Of a stretch of DNA of 64,000 nt, positions 10,937-24,059 are shown piece by piece (positions within the stretch are counted from its first letter, which is position 1; each line of letters starts with the position of its first letter). Location: the NCBI GenBank assembly GCA_022497155.1, contig MU385722.1:558001-622000 (forward strand). The letters run 5' to 3'. The position numbers were made by a program, and so were the translations under genes. Under the pieces are notes generated by a model. It was not told where the DNA came from, made no database searches, and saw only the letters and a program-made list of their open reading frames with translations. This DNA is from Whalleya microplaca. Lineage: Eukaryota; Ascomycota; Sordariomycetes; Xylariales; Xylariaceae.

Positions 10937-12945
10937 TTAACCCTGCATCTTTCTTCTCTTTCCGACTTGGGCCGAGAAACCGGTCTTGATGGCGGTGACG
11001 GACCGACGAGATCCGCACGAGTTGCAGGTGATGAAGTAGAGACGGTTCTCTCCCTTGTTGAGTTCGGTGTCGGGAGATCGGCAGGTCTTGCAGGTTACGT
11101 ACTCGACTATCGCATGTGTTAGCAATGCAAAGAGCTATGAGGCACATAGTACAATATGACTTACTGATGTATTTCCGTAGAACGTTCTCAATTTGTTTCT
11201 GCTGGAAACGACCCTTGATGACCAGTCGTCTGCTACCATCAACGGAACCGTTCGTACCCAATTCAGCGACTGGGTTTGGTCAGCAAGGAGAGATCACCTA
11301 CAGTATAGGGGGAAGACGTCAAACTCACAAAGATACGCGGTTACGTGCTCCTCTGACCGCTTCATTCTCTTGCAGATCTCTTGAATGTTGGCGAAGATCG
11401 TCTTCTTGTTACCTTCACGCATGCACTGTGGAGGCGGGATCTTGTAACTTCGCGATCCGCTTGAGGCGTGGTCGGGGTTCTTTTGGGACAGTAGGCTGAA
11501 AAAGCGGCTCAATAGCAAGTCGTAGGTGACGGGCTTGATCTCGTCGTGCTGCCAGATACCGGTGCCCGCCTCCATGTCGCCGGACTGATCATCGCCCTTG
11601 GCCTCGGCACCTTCCTCGGCGCCGCCTTCCTTGACCTCGAGGGCTGCTAGCTTGGCGGCGAACTCGTCCTCTTCGCTCTTAGGGGCCTTCTTCTTCTTCT
11701 TTTTCTTCAGGGTAACTGTGTTGCCTAGAGTTAATCATTGCCCTCATTGAGAGTTTGGCGAAAATCCGAATAGAAAGGGTGATAGATGACTCGGAATGTT
11801 GCTTACGATCCAGACCACCGGCGTCAGCTGCGCCATCGGCATCAGCAGCACCATCCACATCGTCGGTCTTGGTCTTCTTCTTCTTCTTTTTCTTCGTCAA
11901 ATCGACAGCACCATCTTCGGCTAGAGCAGGGGTGTCGTCCACAGAAGCTTCTCTCGCATCAGTAAAGGCTCCCAGAGCGGCGGAGAGCGGCGGCGTACGG
12001 GGAGTATGGGACAGCGCAGCTGTACACGTGTTAGAATTAACGAACAACGCCCTGTAGACAATTTTGGGAATTGAAGCAACAGCCTCGTGAGTTCGATGTC
12101 TCACGTCACAAATAGGCAGAGACAGCTTCCGGGACAGTGTATAATGTGAGGTCAAGAACTTGGGAGTACGTACTGTCCTTGGTCTCTTCGGCGGAGGCCA
12201 TGCTGACTACTTTGCCGTCGGCTTCGATCACCAGGGCTTCGGAGTTGAAGACGACACTCTTTCGAGGCTTGCGCTCGGCGGTGGGAGGACGTTCCTGTAA
12301 AAGGTGAGTATCAACAAAAGACGAATGTGAATATTCTCAGATCGGATGAGAAAAGAAAACGATTATGGGGATCAAAAAGAGGAATCCCGGCGGGAATAGC
12401 ACAGGGACAGAATCGTGGTATCGGCGGGTGCAGAGTGGTGAGAGTAGTGGTCGTGGTGTAGTGTCATCTATGTAAGTATGACTCTGACTTGGCCCTTTTG
12501 GTGTGTGCTCGTTTCGGAATTTTCGATGTGGCCGGGTGGGGCACACAGACCTCATAGCAGCCTGGATTGGAGGGGCAAAGACGGCAAAGATTGGCACCGG
12601 ACCGAAGCAGCGAAGTGCAGGCTGAGAGAGCTCGGACCACTTGGCCGCAGTGCTTATTACCTAGCAGCGGAACGGAGGGGTCCTCCCCCGTTCACCCACC
12701 CAGGCAGCTGCCAAGCCTGCCAGGCTGCCAGGTGCCCCTCCTGGCACTTCATCGCCGGCTGCGGGCTAAAAACCTGGGAACCTGGGAACTTAATCGAGTA
12801 CTGCTCGGCTATCGAGATGGTACGAGGTACGCAGTACGCGCAAATAAATTGACGACCAAGCGAAAGTATGTATATGCGCATGCATGATTGATAGATGTGA
12901 GAGCAAAACAAAAATATCTGGACTTACTGCTTCTGCTCCATCCAT
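10937..12945 (-). CDS. SUI3: Translation initiation factor eIF2 subunit beta
   Basis: eIF2-beta is part of the eIF2 heterotrimer that delivers initiator tRNA to the 40S ribosome, and contacts eIF5 and eIF2B. Exons: 12945-12928, 12294-12174, 12019-11807, 11724-11329, 11269-11165 and 11106-10937, giving 340 aa, a normal size. Seen in order: MDGAEA plus a short RKSVVF segment; two lysine blocks of seven Lys each (the K-boxes known to bind eIF5/eIF2B-epsilon); the core with [19 protein letters not shown] and [20 protein letters not shown]; and the C-terminal zinc ribbon [20 protein letters not shown] with [20 protein letters not shown] (four Cys). Introns 4 and 5 show GCTGAC and GCTAAC branch sites. 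Intron 1 is 633 bp, much longer than the others; the six-codon first exon is the least certain part. The gene is divergent from mim2. Confidence 0.93.
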
Positions 12946-14070
12946 CTTTACTGTTTTGTTTGTATGATAATGTTCTATCCCGCTTCTAGGTAACCTCTTG
13001 TGTTGTGTGACTCCGAACAGATCTCGATATCCAATCGGTGGCGTTGCTATATCTGATATATCTGATATCTCTGATATCTCGGGCGACAAAGGCGATGAAG
13101 GCGATAGTACGTGCAGGAGTAGCTGGTGATGGTGAGATGGTGAGATGGTGACAGGTGCTGCGATACGTTCGTTCGTCGTTGTGGCTTGAATTTAGTTTGG
13201 ATGGGTGTGATGGGAGAGTTGAAGTTGATAAAGAAAGAGAGCGCAGGAGAGATCGAGGAAACAGGATCCGATGCTATGACGTCTTTTTGTCAAGGCCCCT
13301 ATATGTATGTAATCTGTACCTGAGAGGTAATAATAGGCAAGAGCCTGAACTTTTATTATTGAGATACTTCGTACTTCCTTCCCGTTCTTTCTCTCCCATG
13401 TGAGCTGGCAGTGGGCAGTGGGCGGCTCTTTAACTGACCGCACAACAACCCCACCTGCCACCTTACATAGTACATACCTACCTATCGATACCCTATAGAT
13501 ATGCAGTAAAACATCTCACCCCGGCTGTCCGACCTTGGGCCAACATAAGGGCCAAACCCAACCTGACACTGCCTGAGTCACCCCACTATCGATGGCTACT
13601 AGCCTATGTACATGTAGGTGCTACGCGTACCTAGACTTGACTTAGGTAACCACCTCAGGTACATGTACATAGATACTTAATACCTACCTACTAGACAGCT
13701 AGAGTAATAATAAGGCCAGCCAATGGCATCAACCACGGTATTTCTGTCTGTGCATTGGCCGATCGGCGACAGCTGCCAAGGCTCAACCTCAACTTCCACC
13801 AGATCTGGAATCTGAATCTTGTACCAGAATCTACACACCTGTAGTCGCACCACATCGATCGCTATCTCCAACGCCCGAGCCACCTCCCACACTTTCTCCA
13901 TCGCCGACAAGCTGTGTCGTTCGGGCTCGCAGGGCTTGTTGACTCGGACTGACTGGGCCCCAATGCATCGGGTCTGCTAGCAGCAGCAGTAATAGCGCCT
14001 AGAACGCTGTTCACTCCCTGCCACCAGCACCATTTGTTCTCATCCATCCATCCATTCACCCAACCAAGCT
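12946..14070. promoter_or_regulatory. Divergent intergenic region between eIF2-beta and mim2
   Basis: About 1.1 kb separates the two starts and must hold both promoters. It has an imperfect GATATCTC/TGATATATC repeat near 13045-13082, GAGATGGT copies near 13131-13150 and CCTACCTA-type repeats near 13470 and 13680. No specific factor site is proven. Confidence 0.4.
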
Positions 14071-14482
14071 ATGTCTCTCTCCGACTCCTTCGCCATCCCC
14101 GACGTCTCGGCCTCCGACAACGACGAGATCGACTCCCTGCCCTCCACCTCCACCGAGAGCTTCACCTCCGAAGACGACTTCGACGCACAGCGGGAGTGGG
14201 AGCAGAGCTTGGAACAGCTGCAGCTTCTCCTGACCATGATCCTCGTCCCCTTCGCCGGCAAATACCTGGGGCGCAAATTTGCATATTGGAGTGCGTTTTT
14301 TCTCCCGAGTCTTGTTTTGTCCCGGGCAACCCTAACACTAATACTAATCATTCCAATACTAATAATGATGGCGTACAGGTTGGGCGCGATACATGGAGTG
14401 GATGCACAACGTCGAGATCCGGTGGACAAATAAAAAGACATTTAAAGCTTCCGGGGCTATAGAAGCTGCGGCGACGCTCTGA
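14071..14482 (+). CDS. mim2: Mitochondrial outer-membrane import protein Mim2
   Basis: Mim2 forms the MIM complex with Mim1, which inserts alpha-helical proteins into the mitochondrial outer membrane. The product is 107 aa from exons 14071-14290 and 14379-14482 (intron 88 bp, GTGCGT to CAG). The N-terminal half is acidic and Ser-rich (DNDEIDSLPSTST). It is followed by DAQREWEQSLEQLQ, one hydrophobic segment (LLLTMILVPFAGKYLGRK, about residues 51-68), the aromatic block FAYWSWARYMEW across the splice junction, and a tail ending KASGAIEAAATL. Size, single TM segment and the VPFAGKYLGRK-like core fit fungal Mim2. The start has no in-frame upstream ATG nearby. Confidence 0.85.
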
Positions 14483-15457
14483 ATTATACTGAATGGACTA
14501 TTAAAACGGACGTGTAGAGAGATGATACGGAGATATAGGACGACCTGCGCGGGCCTATTTGTGTATATGAGGGAATCCACTCGGACATGAGGCATATGCG
14601 CTTCTGGAATGAATAGAAGTGAAAAGCATAACGTTGCATATATATCTCCACAGAGAGAATCAACTGATGAACATTGAACAATCACCCAGACTACGGAGAG
14701 CATTGTGACAAGCTAGTCTACTAACAAAATGCATTATGTCGTGTCTATGTATATGTAGTAAGTCTGTCAGGCCATATGTGAGGATATATAATCCATTTCA
14801 CTGTACTTTTGCGAATGGCTGGACTTACATGCGCCCTCATTCCATGGGGAATTGTACCACCCGATTAGCTAGAAAGGGGGAATAGGGGTTGGACCCAAAG
14901 GAATACTTAAGTACCTAGAGATAGGGAGCAAACAGGGAACATGGAATGTAACCATGAAATAAAATAAGTAGAATTCTGCATAATCACAGTGATATCGTCA
15001 AGTATGGTATAGGAATAAGCTCAAGACCATGTTATTCAAAGTCATAATGTAGTATAATAGATGAATCTAGCAAGACGAAATAATCGATATCGGGAAAATC
15101 TATTTGATGAGGGTCGCGTAGACTTTGCTCTTACACAACAACGTAGAACTACATCGTTAAAGCAAAAATACTACTAGTAGGTATAGCTAGTCTCGATGAA
15201 ATCAAAGAGCGTACGGTTTCTATATGACGTTTAATTGTTTCTAGCCAATGATAATAGCTAAAGACTAGTCACATAGGTCGGCCAGGCTATTGAGTATACT
15301 CCTTTTAGACTCCGTCTACACGTAATCAACTAGAGACAATATTCTAATTTATATGGTTGGTCACAGACTCACAGAAAGTCACCAGCAGTACGACTTACAG
15401 GATTACGAAACATATGATATTCAACCGTATATTTATCAAGGGATACCTACAGAGTAA
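14483..15457. other. Intergenic, convergent 3' regions of mim2 and the RGS gene
   Basis: Just under 1 kb of A/T-leaning sequence. Open frames here are short and unsupported. I see nothing else. Confidence 0.6.
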
Positions 15458-17361
15458 TTATACAATCCTCTCCAGACCACACAAGTATTTCCTTGCACCA
15501 TCCAGAAAATGGGACTCATCCTTCCGCGCCGTCTGGCAGACGCCCCCGTATCTAGAATGTACAAACTTAGGCCACGTGTTGGTGAGCACCAGATACTTGA
15601 TTTCGCTCTCAGCAGCATCAAACACCTGCGGACCAAACGACTCAGGAATCCTCATATCACCCACACCCTCGCCCTGAAACTCCTCCGCCATGCGCCCAAC
15701 AGCCTGCAAGTTCGCCTGGCCCAGCGTGTCCTCGAGCTCAACCTCGCTCTTCAGGCTCGCAGTCGACGAGACGCCGTCAAACGGCGTCGCCGAGTTGCCG
15801 CCGCCCGACTGCAAGCTCCAGGCGCGATCGAGCCCCCGCGCCGCGGCGCCGAAGACCGAGTGCAGATCGCTCGCCGCCCGCGAGGAGATGTTGACGGGGA
15901 AGTCGGCGTGCGCGAGGCTGACGGAGTGCGCGTAGATGCGCACGGCGCACGCGAACTGCTGCTCGCGGCCCTGTCCCGGCTCGGCATGTTGCTTAGCCCA
16001 GGAAAGTTTCCAGTCGTTCACGTGCGAGAGGAAGCTGATGTTCTCGCCTGCGAAGTCCTTCAGGGCGGCGAATTCCAGAAGGGGGTGTGGGTCGCTGGTG
16101 AGGGTGCTCTCTAGGGCTGCCATGGTCAGGGTTTCGCTCTTTCGCGGATCCTTCCAGCTGATGTTGGTCTTGGTTTTCGTGTTCTTGTTGGTAGGAGACC
16201 CTTGTAAGGTGGTCTTGTTCGAGGCCAATGTAGTCGCTATCTGAGTGCTATCATAGTGACCTTTAGTCCTTCGCTCCCATGCCGCGATCGCGTCTAGGGT
16301 TTCTCGCTGCAGTTTGTGAGTCTTGGTCACTTGCCAACAGGGGAAGAAGATCGTGAAAACCTCAATGAGGAAAATAGATAGGGAGAACCTGATGCATGGT
16401 TAGGCTTTGGCTCTCCGATATACGTGGAACACTCACCATTGCGGTGGAATGATCACTGCATTCACAGGCGTCATTTGAGGGATGTATAAGCCAGCGAGCC
16501 ACAACGGAGTAGCTGGCAGTCTAGACTCAGTCAGTTCAAATGTCCAAGGAATGTGGCATCTCGCGAGACTCACCCAGCGATACAGCAGCATATCGTTTGG
16601 ATGCGCCACCCATGAGAGTCACGGACGTAACGAGTCCTCCATAGCATATATGGCGCATAACACCAGGCCCAGAAAGCTTGCCAAACGATAGATGGCCACC
16701 ATTCCCAACCTTTGAGGCACTGGATCTTTCGCTGTTCCGCTCCGGGTACCTCCACGTGGAAGAAACCGTAGCTCGGATGGAACATCTCTGAGCCAAAATA
16801 TACAAATATAGAAAGCAAGAACTATGGAGGATTGTTAGACTTGATCATAACATGAGGTGTAAACATGGACGAACTCACCTGGGCCACCATCCCAATACTA
16901 ATGAAGATAACTGTCCTTGTCGGCTTATCCTCCCTTTTTATCTTCCGCACCATACGCCTCCACCAGACTAGCGAAGCATCTATAGGTACAGACTTCTCGG
17001 AGGACCGATACTCCTCGATATTGCCGAATTGAGCATACTTCCGTTGCTGGCTAGCAATATGCTGGAACTGGCTATTGGCGGCCTGGAGCAGAGCCATACC
17101 GAAAGGGAGGTGGATGCTCATGACCCAGAATTGTACATTGCAAGGCACCACAGGCTCGAAAGTATAGAGAAACATACAGATCGCGCTGTAGCTATGGAGA
17201 AGGATGATGGCCGCGAATACTAGGGGCAGCTTTCTCATCTGTAGGAAAGGCAGCTGACGATGCCGATGCAAGAATAAGATCCCCACAGCTAAGAAAGCCG
17301 TCCATATTGCACATAGAACGATATAGACCCAGCCTAGGATGCTATAATTGGGCTGAGCCAT
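15458..17361 (-). CDS. Seven-transmembrane receptor-like protein with C-terminal RGS domain
   Basis: Exons: 17361-16879, 16821-16574, 16520-16437 and 16388-15458, giving 581 aa. Seven hydrophobic segments can be read in order, beginning ILGWVYIVLCAIWTAFLAVG, LPLVFAAIILLHSYSAICMF and VQFWVMSIHLPFGMALLQAA, then one across each splice junction, and ending WFSLSIFLIEVFTIFFPCW. The cytoplasmic tail has HPLLEFAALKDFAGENISFL followed by VNDWK, and later PQVFDAAESEIKYLVLTNTW, the first and last helices of an RGS fold. RGS domains speed GTP hydrolysis by G-alpha. Fusion to a 7TM core resembles fungal GprK-type and plant RGS1 proteins. All four exons join in frame with GTGAGT donors and TAG/CAG acceptors, which is strong support for the model. 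The region between the two RGS parts is Ala/Ser-rich. The ligand is unknown. Confidence 0.87.
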
Positions 17362-19611
17362 CGAGGCAATTCGGTAAAGAAGGTATCAGTGCACAACTGA
17401 TTGACTGCTGTGAGCGGCGAAGTCCCAATATAGCAGACCCAAACTGAGACTTCTCTTCGTGGGTTTATGTGGGTACTTGTAATTCATGAACATATCATGA
17501 GTCTGGGAAACTCATGCTGCTAGCCTTGCTGGATGTAAAGTGATTGAATCGATGGTGTCACCCGTAGCAGAGCTGAAGGAGACGAGACCGCCACACATGA
17601 GGCACCGTGCGCTAAGAGTAAGCCTCAAAATATATTATTGCTGACGCACTCGCTCTGCGATCCAAGGAAAACTGCACTTGGTTGTGAACTCCTTAGCGTG
17701 TTGCTGAGTTAATGGATTCAAGAAAAAGTACCTAATGTGATAGGCGGCGGCACAGTGAGATGTAGGCGGCCTTCCACTGACTTTCATCTTCACTCGGTGG
17801 CTTAATGGGGAAACATTCATAAAAATCCGAACTTCAAAAAATGTATGCCCTATTATGCTTAAATACCGTCAGGCTTTTTTCCCACTATGTACCACCTAGG
17901 AACTGAGCCCCGGCATACACTGTGGACAGAAGATCGGCTTGCAATTTGACTCATCTGATCCTTGGTAGATTATCTCCTCAAGTAGATCTCCCGAGTTACT
18001 CACCAGTTAACTAGATACATAATCCAGCTTGTTTGAGGCTACAATGGCAATCCAATGATTTTGCCCCCAATAGAAGATCTGAAATGCCTGTGGACGCGTA
18101 TTGTATAGTAAGCGCCAAGAGTGCTTGACATATCGACATTACCGAAATAGGTCAACGATAACAATTACTATCTGAAAGCATACACGTGGCTTCCACGTGC
18201 ATAGGTGCTATAGTCTAGACTCGACTATGTTGAAGAGAGGAAGGCTGAATCGTTGATGTCACCAATTCCACGATCTCGCACAACTTGAAGCAAGGTATCA
18301 TGACGTAGAATATGTTAGTAATGCTAGAACAATCCATGTCAACTTGCATCTGTTGACAGCAAGGCTTTCCCTTTAATGATGGTGCAAAACTTTTACCAGG
18401 CTGATTCTCATTCAGGTTCGGGTGTAACCAGTTTATGGTCAAAAATAACAATCATGTCGTGAAACCTAGAACACGAGTCGCGCACGCTGTGTCTCAACTA
18501 GTGAGACATAGGTTTCTAGACCATTCTTCGGGACGCCCATCTTGAATTACGCAATTTCTACTATGTAAGTAGACCGCCATTGTTGTTTCAGGATCTGTAG
18601 TACCGAGATCTAAGAATAGCTCAATGCTTGAATTTTATCGAGTCAAGTTATCTACGGTCTACCTCTTGCTACATAACAACCTTGAGGCTCTAGCTCTACA
18701 CCTACCGAATTTTATGTTTCTGTACAGTGAAGCCTAGTTTTGAGATGATGCGATATAGGGCATATGTATCAGGAATAATTACGTAAATTATAATGACGCT
18801 TTATCAGTTCTTCTTTTTGGAATGCATGGTTCATATGGCTCAATTTATTTCAGCTCTAGCTATCTAGAGAAGTAGAGGGCCAACATGTATGTACGCATGG
18901 ACACTAGGTAGATGCCTTGTATTGTACTGGTATTTGGACTTGACCCCCAAATTAGCAGTCTTTACCATTTTGAAAAATGCAGCCTATGTCTTCTTTATAG
19001 CTTAACAAACACTGAGAAGTCTTTATCATGGGAGAACTTTTATGAATCGTTTTATAAGATTTAATTAGACTATGGTTTGTGACTCACGATCCTAATACCA
19101 CATCATCGTCCTTAAGCACTTATGTAATCTTGTTTACTATATAAGAATGAGGCTTCAAGTTTTTTGAAGCCTATGTTGGGTGGTCACTATGGTTAACATC
19201 GGAGTTGTCCTTATTACCATCCTTGTAGATTAGGTCTTGCACTGTTAGTTTAAGGTAGCAACACTGCAGATATCTCTTGCCTCACAAGTTCGCATGCTTT
19301 GCCTGGGTTGCTAGTCTTAATGATTAGTTATGACAGTGTCATTTTTGTGTCATAACCCTTGTTTCCAACCACTTAGGTGCAAAATACTCACATATACCCT
19401 ATTATGGGAAAATATTGACCCACAATGAGCGTTTGTGGAGCTTCTACAATGTGCATCAGCGGCACAGTACTGTAGAACCATGACTGCCCCCCTTGAGTGA
19501 AAGTTGGCCGTGGAAGCTTCCAGTATCTTGGAGGCGACGAGGCCTAGTCAGGTGCGCGAGCTTTCTTGATTCGAAATCCCATCAATTTTCACTACTTAAC
19601 CTCGTACCACC
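17362..19611. other. Intergenic stretch, no gene recognised
   Basis: This 2.25 kb holds the promoters of the RGS gene (leftwards) and the dehydrogenase (rightwards). No open frame above about 80 codons looks real. There is no RNA gene or transposon end that I can recognise. Confidence 0.55.
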
Positions 19612-20833
19612 ATGGCTGTTGATACGCTGAAGCTGCCGGAGAGACTTCCCTCATTAACACATGAAGTGATTGTACTTCTTGAGGGAGTTCATATGACAAT
19701 TGAGGATGTCGACACAGCCCCGAAGTCAAATGAGCTCATTTCATACCATCGCATCATCAAAGCGGACGAGGTACGGGACCGTATACAGTGTGCCAGCGTC
19801 GTCATTGCAACTCAGGCACTCATCACAGCCAATAGCTTGGGTGAGGCGCCTTATCTGTACGCTCATTCATACATACCGTGAGAGACTGTACTGACGATGA
19901 AGGAAATGTGTAATCACTCCAACTGCTGGCACGAATCACATCGATGTGAACGAGTGCCGTCTCCGTGGTATCAAGGTAGCAAGATGTGCAGGGTCAACAT
20001 CTCCTGCAGTCGCTGAGCATGCATTGAGTTTGGTAGGTCATACAGAGACCGACGGCTATTTCTTACTGACTCGAACTTGAGTATTTTGCGGCCAGACGCA
20101 AGACCGTTATGATACATAATGAGGTTCGAACTGTGGATGATGATGGCAAAAACTCGTGGAAAAGGCAAGGCAGCATTGCATTCAAGATGCAGACAGCAAA
20201 TGAGCACCCACCATGTTCCCTCGGAGAAGAGGTTGTGGGCATCATTGGCCATGGCAACATTGGTAGGTACAAGAAACTGCCATGCATTTTACGGAACTGA
20301 TTCTTTCATCAGGCAAGCGTATTGAGGTCTTATGTAAAGCATTGGGAATGGAGGTACTTATCGCTGAGCGAAAGACGGGTGGTCAACTTCAGAGAGCCTC
20401 ATATGAGGAGAGCGGAATTCCTTACTCTCGCGTTCCATTCTACGAGGTGATCAAATCAGTCACAGTGCTCTTTATTTGCTGCACCTTCGACGAATCATCG
20501 CGTAATATGATCGATGCACCCGAGCTCAGTGTCATGAAACCTGAAGCAATCATCATTAATGTGTCTCGCGGCGGTGTTATGAATACGGGTGCGGTAATAA
20601 AAGCATTGCGAGAGAGGCATATCTCTGGGGCTGCCGTGGATGTCTTCGACCAAGAGCCTGCCAGTACCGAAGAAGACAGTGCATTCTTAGCGGAGGATAC
20701 TAAGGACTTGAACTTGACTTTCTCTCCCCATGTGGGCTACTTCTCAACCAAGACTGTGCTGACGATGAAGTCTATGGTTAAAGAACAAATTAGAAACTTC
20801 ATTTCCGGAAACTACGCTAGTTTTGAGGCCTAG
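19612..20833 (+). CDS. D-isomer-specific 2-hydroxyacid dehydrogenase (phosphoglycerate dehydrogenase-like)
   Basis: The product is an NAD(P)-dependent cytosolic-type oxidoreductase of 358 aa. Exons: 19612-19856, 19903-20032, 20082-20262 and 20313-20833, with introns of 46, 49 and 50 bp; the first two have ACTGAC branch sites. The catalytic half has ITPTAGTNHIDVNECRLRGI and AVAEHALSLYFAARR, typical of the family. The nucleotide-binding motif GHGNIG (residues 181-186) spans intron 3. The catalytic triad is present: Arg271 in NVSRGG, Glu300 in DVFDQEP and His325 in SPHVG. The start context is CACCATGG. Without a phosphoserine-type regulatory domain it is more likely a general 2-ketoacid reductase than a serine-pathway enzyme; the substrate is not known. 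It ends only 500 bp from the gypsy element and its frame is intact, so RIP did not spill this far. Confidence 0.88.
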
Positions 20834-21331
20834 AGTTACCTAGTTATGCCAATACTCATGTAATAGTTTCCGGCGATATGGCTATACCCATTATTTGAAT
20901 TTCAATCATCTACATGGACGACTAATTTCTGCGATGATACGCGATCCCTCTCTTCAACAACTTGAATGTTCGAAATGCTCCTTTCATATATAGTGAAAGG
21001 AGCATCCCGTGAACTCAGTGTTAGTGCTATAGCGGGAAGTCTTGTAGTGAGGGTCCAAGTCTAATCGGCCAGCTATGAGAGGATTCGGAGGATATAGTAA
21101 TTGTATCGGTTCGCACTGTAGGGCAAGCTGTAGCAAAAAAATTGCAAAAGAGCTGTCACGATAATAGGGGTATTAATTTTAGTACATACTTGCTCCGAGA
21201 TCCATAAGCTTAAAAGGGATCTTCTAAGCTGTTAGAAATTCTTTAGATCTTAGACCTTTACACAATTCTACTTAGTCAACTAAAGTGATCACGGCAGCAC
21301 CTAAATGATCATTGCACACACTGTAACTGTA
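20834..21331. other. Intergenic with a perfect 12-bp hairpin
   Basis: Arms ATGCTCCTTTCA (20975-20986) and its exact complement (20994-21005) enclose a 7-nt loop, about 140 bp past the dehydrogenase stop. Otherwise nothing is seen before the LTR. Confidence 0.5.
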
Positions 21332-21335
21332 ATAC

Positions 21336-21564
21336 TGTCTTGGGACAGGGTGTCAGGGTAAAGGAGGTGCCACTTCATGGCTTAGCTGATCGGAAGTAAT
21401 CAAGGCGACGAAAAACAAAAGAGTCACTTATAACGGCGATTAATCGAAAGGAAAGATATGTCTATTATCGGCGATAAGGCTATCTGAGCTATATATATTC
21501 TATCTGAAAGTAAAAGAAAAAAATAAGCGATATATATATACTACGGCACACTAGCCCTATAATA
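21336..21564 (-). repeat. 3' LTR of the gypsy element (left copy)
   Basis: It aligns without gaps to 32603-32831. Plus-strand ends are TGTCTT and TATAATA (the other copy ends TATAACA, so CA became TA here). The differences I could see between copies are transitions. This copy keeps GGGACAGGGTGTCAGGG, where the other is more A/T-rich. Confidence 0.9.
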
Positions 21565-24059
21565 TCCTTCCTAAATTTTATTATAAATATTTTTATTATA
21601 AGAAAATCTAATTAATTAATACAAACGCAAAAAGTATCTACTTTATTTACTTTTTAAAAGTTTTCGCCTTAAGCTTAACTGCCCTTCCTTTTTTATCTAG
21701 TTTTATATATTTTTTAATAAACTTACGTCGTTTTATACGTTTTAATTAACTAAGCTTAACAAAAAAAGAAATTCTCTATTAATTAATAATAGCTATACGT
21801 CTTTCGTAATCTGCCTAACTATTTTATCCCATAAGAAAAATAAGCTATAGTCGTTTTCCTAACGTAGTAAACTTATCTCTTATCTATCTATATAAAATAT
21901 AAGCCTTTTTATTTCGATAGGCAGTTTCTCGTCGTTCTCTTAAAAAAAGTTAATATTAATCGAGATTTAAAAAACTTATATAAACTTTATATAATTTAAG
22001 CTAGCGTTAGAATATTTTTTTCGCTTAAAATAAGCTAAAAGCAAAAATAAGTTTAAATTTGGGTTCTCGTTTTAATTTATTAAAGCTATCGGGTTAATTA
22101 ATAATTTTATAAACTACTATTCGCTTTATCTTCGTAATTTAGCTTTTTATTTCTTATTTTTTATTAATAAAATAAAGATTTTTATAAAAGCGAAAAAATA
22201 TAATAAGGAAGCGAAAAAGGCAAAAAATTAAATAAGCTACCTAAAAGCCGCAACTAAACCTATTCTATTATTATATTATTTAAATAAGTCTAATATAAAC
22301 AAAAGCTATACTATTTTGCTGGACCTAAACCTAACGTAATCGATTAAAAGCAGCCCGAACTTTCTTTTTACTATAAGTACTTATAGAGTCAAACGAAAAA
22401 ATAATGTAAATTTTTACTAATATAATAATTAAAAAAAAATAAAAACTACCTTTCTTTTTAATATCAGTAGTTATAGAGTTATATAAATATATAAATGCTG
22501 TTAATATAAAAAACCGGAAATTGTTTAAAATAATCCGAAAAAAAAACTAATTATTAATTTAGGTAATCTTTTAATTAAGTTTTATAGTAGTTCTAAAATA
22601 AACCTCCGTTTTAATAAGTCTTTCTTTAAAAATAATAATACTTATTTAAATTATAGCAGCTACAAAAGTAATATCGTAATATTAATGCCTATAGTAAGCA
22701 AAAAAAGCATTATATAAACTTAATGTTTTATTTACTTTCTATCTATTTTTATTATAACTAGAAAGGGCGTTTCGATTAAAAATAACTTTAAATACTTTAT
22801 CGCTTTTAACTAATAAAAAATCTGTTTCTGGGAAATCGACAATCTATTTAATCTCTTGTTTTAAATGCTATAGCTTATTTTTAATTTAAAATTTAAGTCT
22901 ATATATCTTAATAAAAAAGCCGCAAAATTAATTAATAGTATAAAAATTAACATTAACTATTATAACGAACGTACTAAAATCTAAAAAGAAAAGCTGCTTT
23001 TATAAAAGCAAACTAGTAAATAAAATTATTCCAGCCTTATATTTAGGGTCGGAATTAGCCGCAAACTTAATTTCAGCCTTATCTTTAAATATAGCCTCAA
23101 ACTTAATATCAGCTTTCGAAACAGGCTTAAGGTTTTTACGGGCCGCTTAATTAACTTTTTTATTTTTATTCCGGTTCTTATACCTATTTTTCCTCTTCTT
23201 AAGTAACTTTTTAAATTACGATAGCTATAACGATATTTTAATATATAAAAAATAAGGTTTAAGATATAATACTATAGCAATAAGCTAATATAAAACTGCA
23301 AAAAAACTAAACTAATTAATTAAAAACGATAAAAAATAAAGGAAAAAAATTAATAAATAGTTAAATAAAAGTTATTAATAAATTAGTATAAAAAAAACTT
23401 TTCCGCGCTAGATTTTAGTTTATAACAGATAAAAATAAGTTAGGAAGTTTTTTTTATCTTTAATTAGTTATTTAAACTTATAATAGACTAAATATCAAAT
23501 ATAGTAAGACATTTAAGTCGTTATTACTGATTTTAAAAGTCGGCTTACTTAATTTAGCCTTAGTACGCTTTTTAGGCTACTTATTATACCCTTTATCTAT
23601 TTTATCCTTATATTTTACACCTTTTTTTCTTTTTAATAACTACTAACCTAACTATTTATCTTTTATCTTTGCTTTATAATATTTACTTAATCAATCATTC
23701 GCAATTATATCGTAAGGCTTGTTATTATATAAAAGGCAGAAAGGAAAAAAAAGAACTCCTTTTATTAAGCCTTTATATAAGTTGTCCATTCCCCTTTTTT
23801 TTATAAAAAATCCTATATCTAAAAGTCAAATCTTTTATTATAATAACGTTAATCGAAAGTTAAACAACTTTAAACGCTTTTATCGGGTTATAATAATTCG
23901 TTAAAATCTAATAAATATTTAAAACGAAATATATATTGGCAATTTTCCTTTTAAAACTTGTAAAATAAGTATTAAACCCCCGCTATTTAATCGAATTAAA
24001 TTTTATTAAAATAACCCTAATTTCCGTAATCTTTTTTTTCAATTTCCTTATCCCGCTTT

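Noticed and set aside
15509..16114. 201-codon plus-strand open frame under the RGS gene
   Set aside because: Arg/Ala-rich shadow of the RGS exon.
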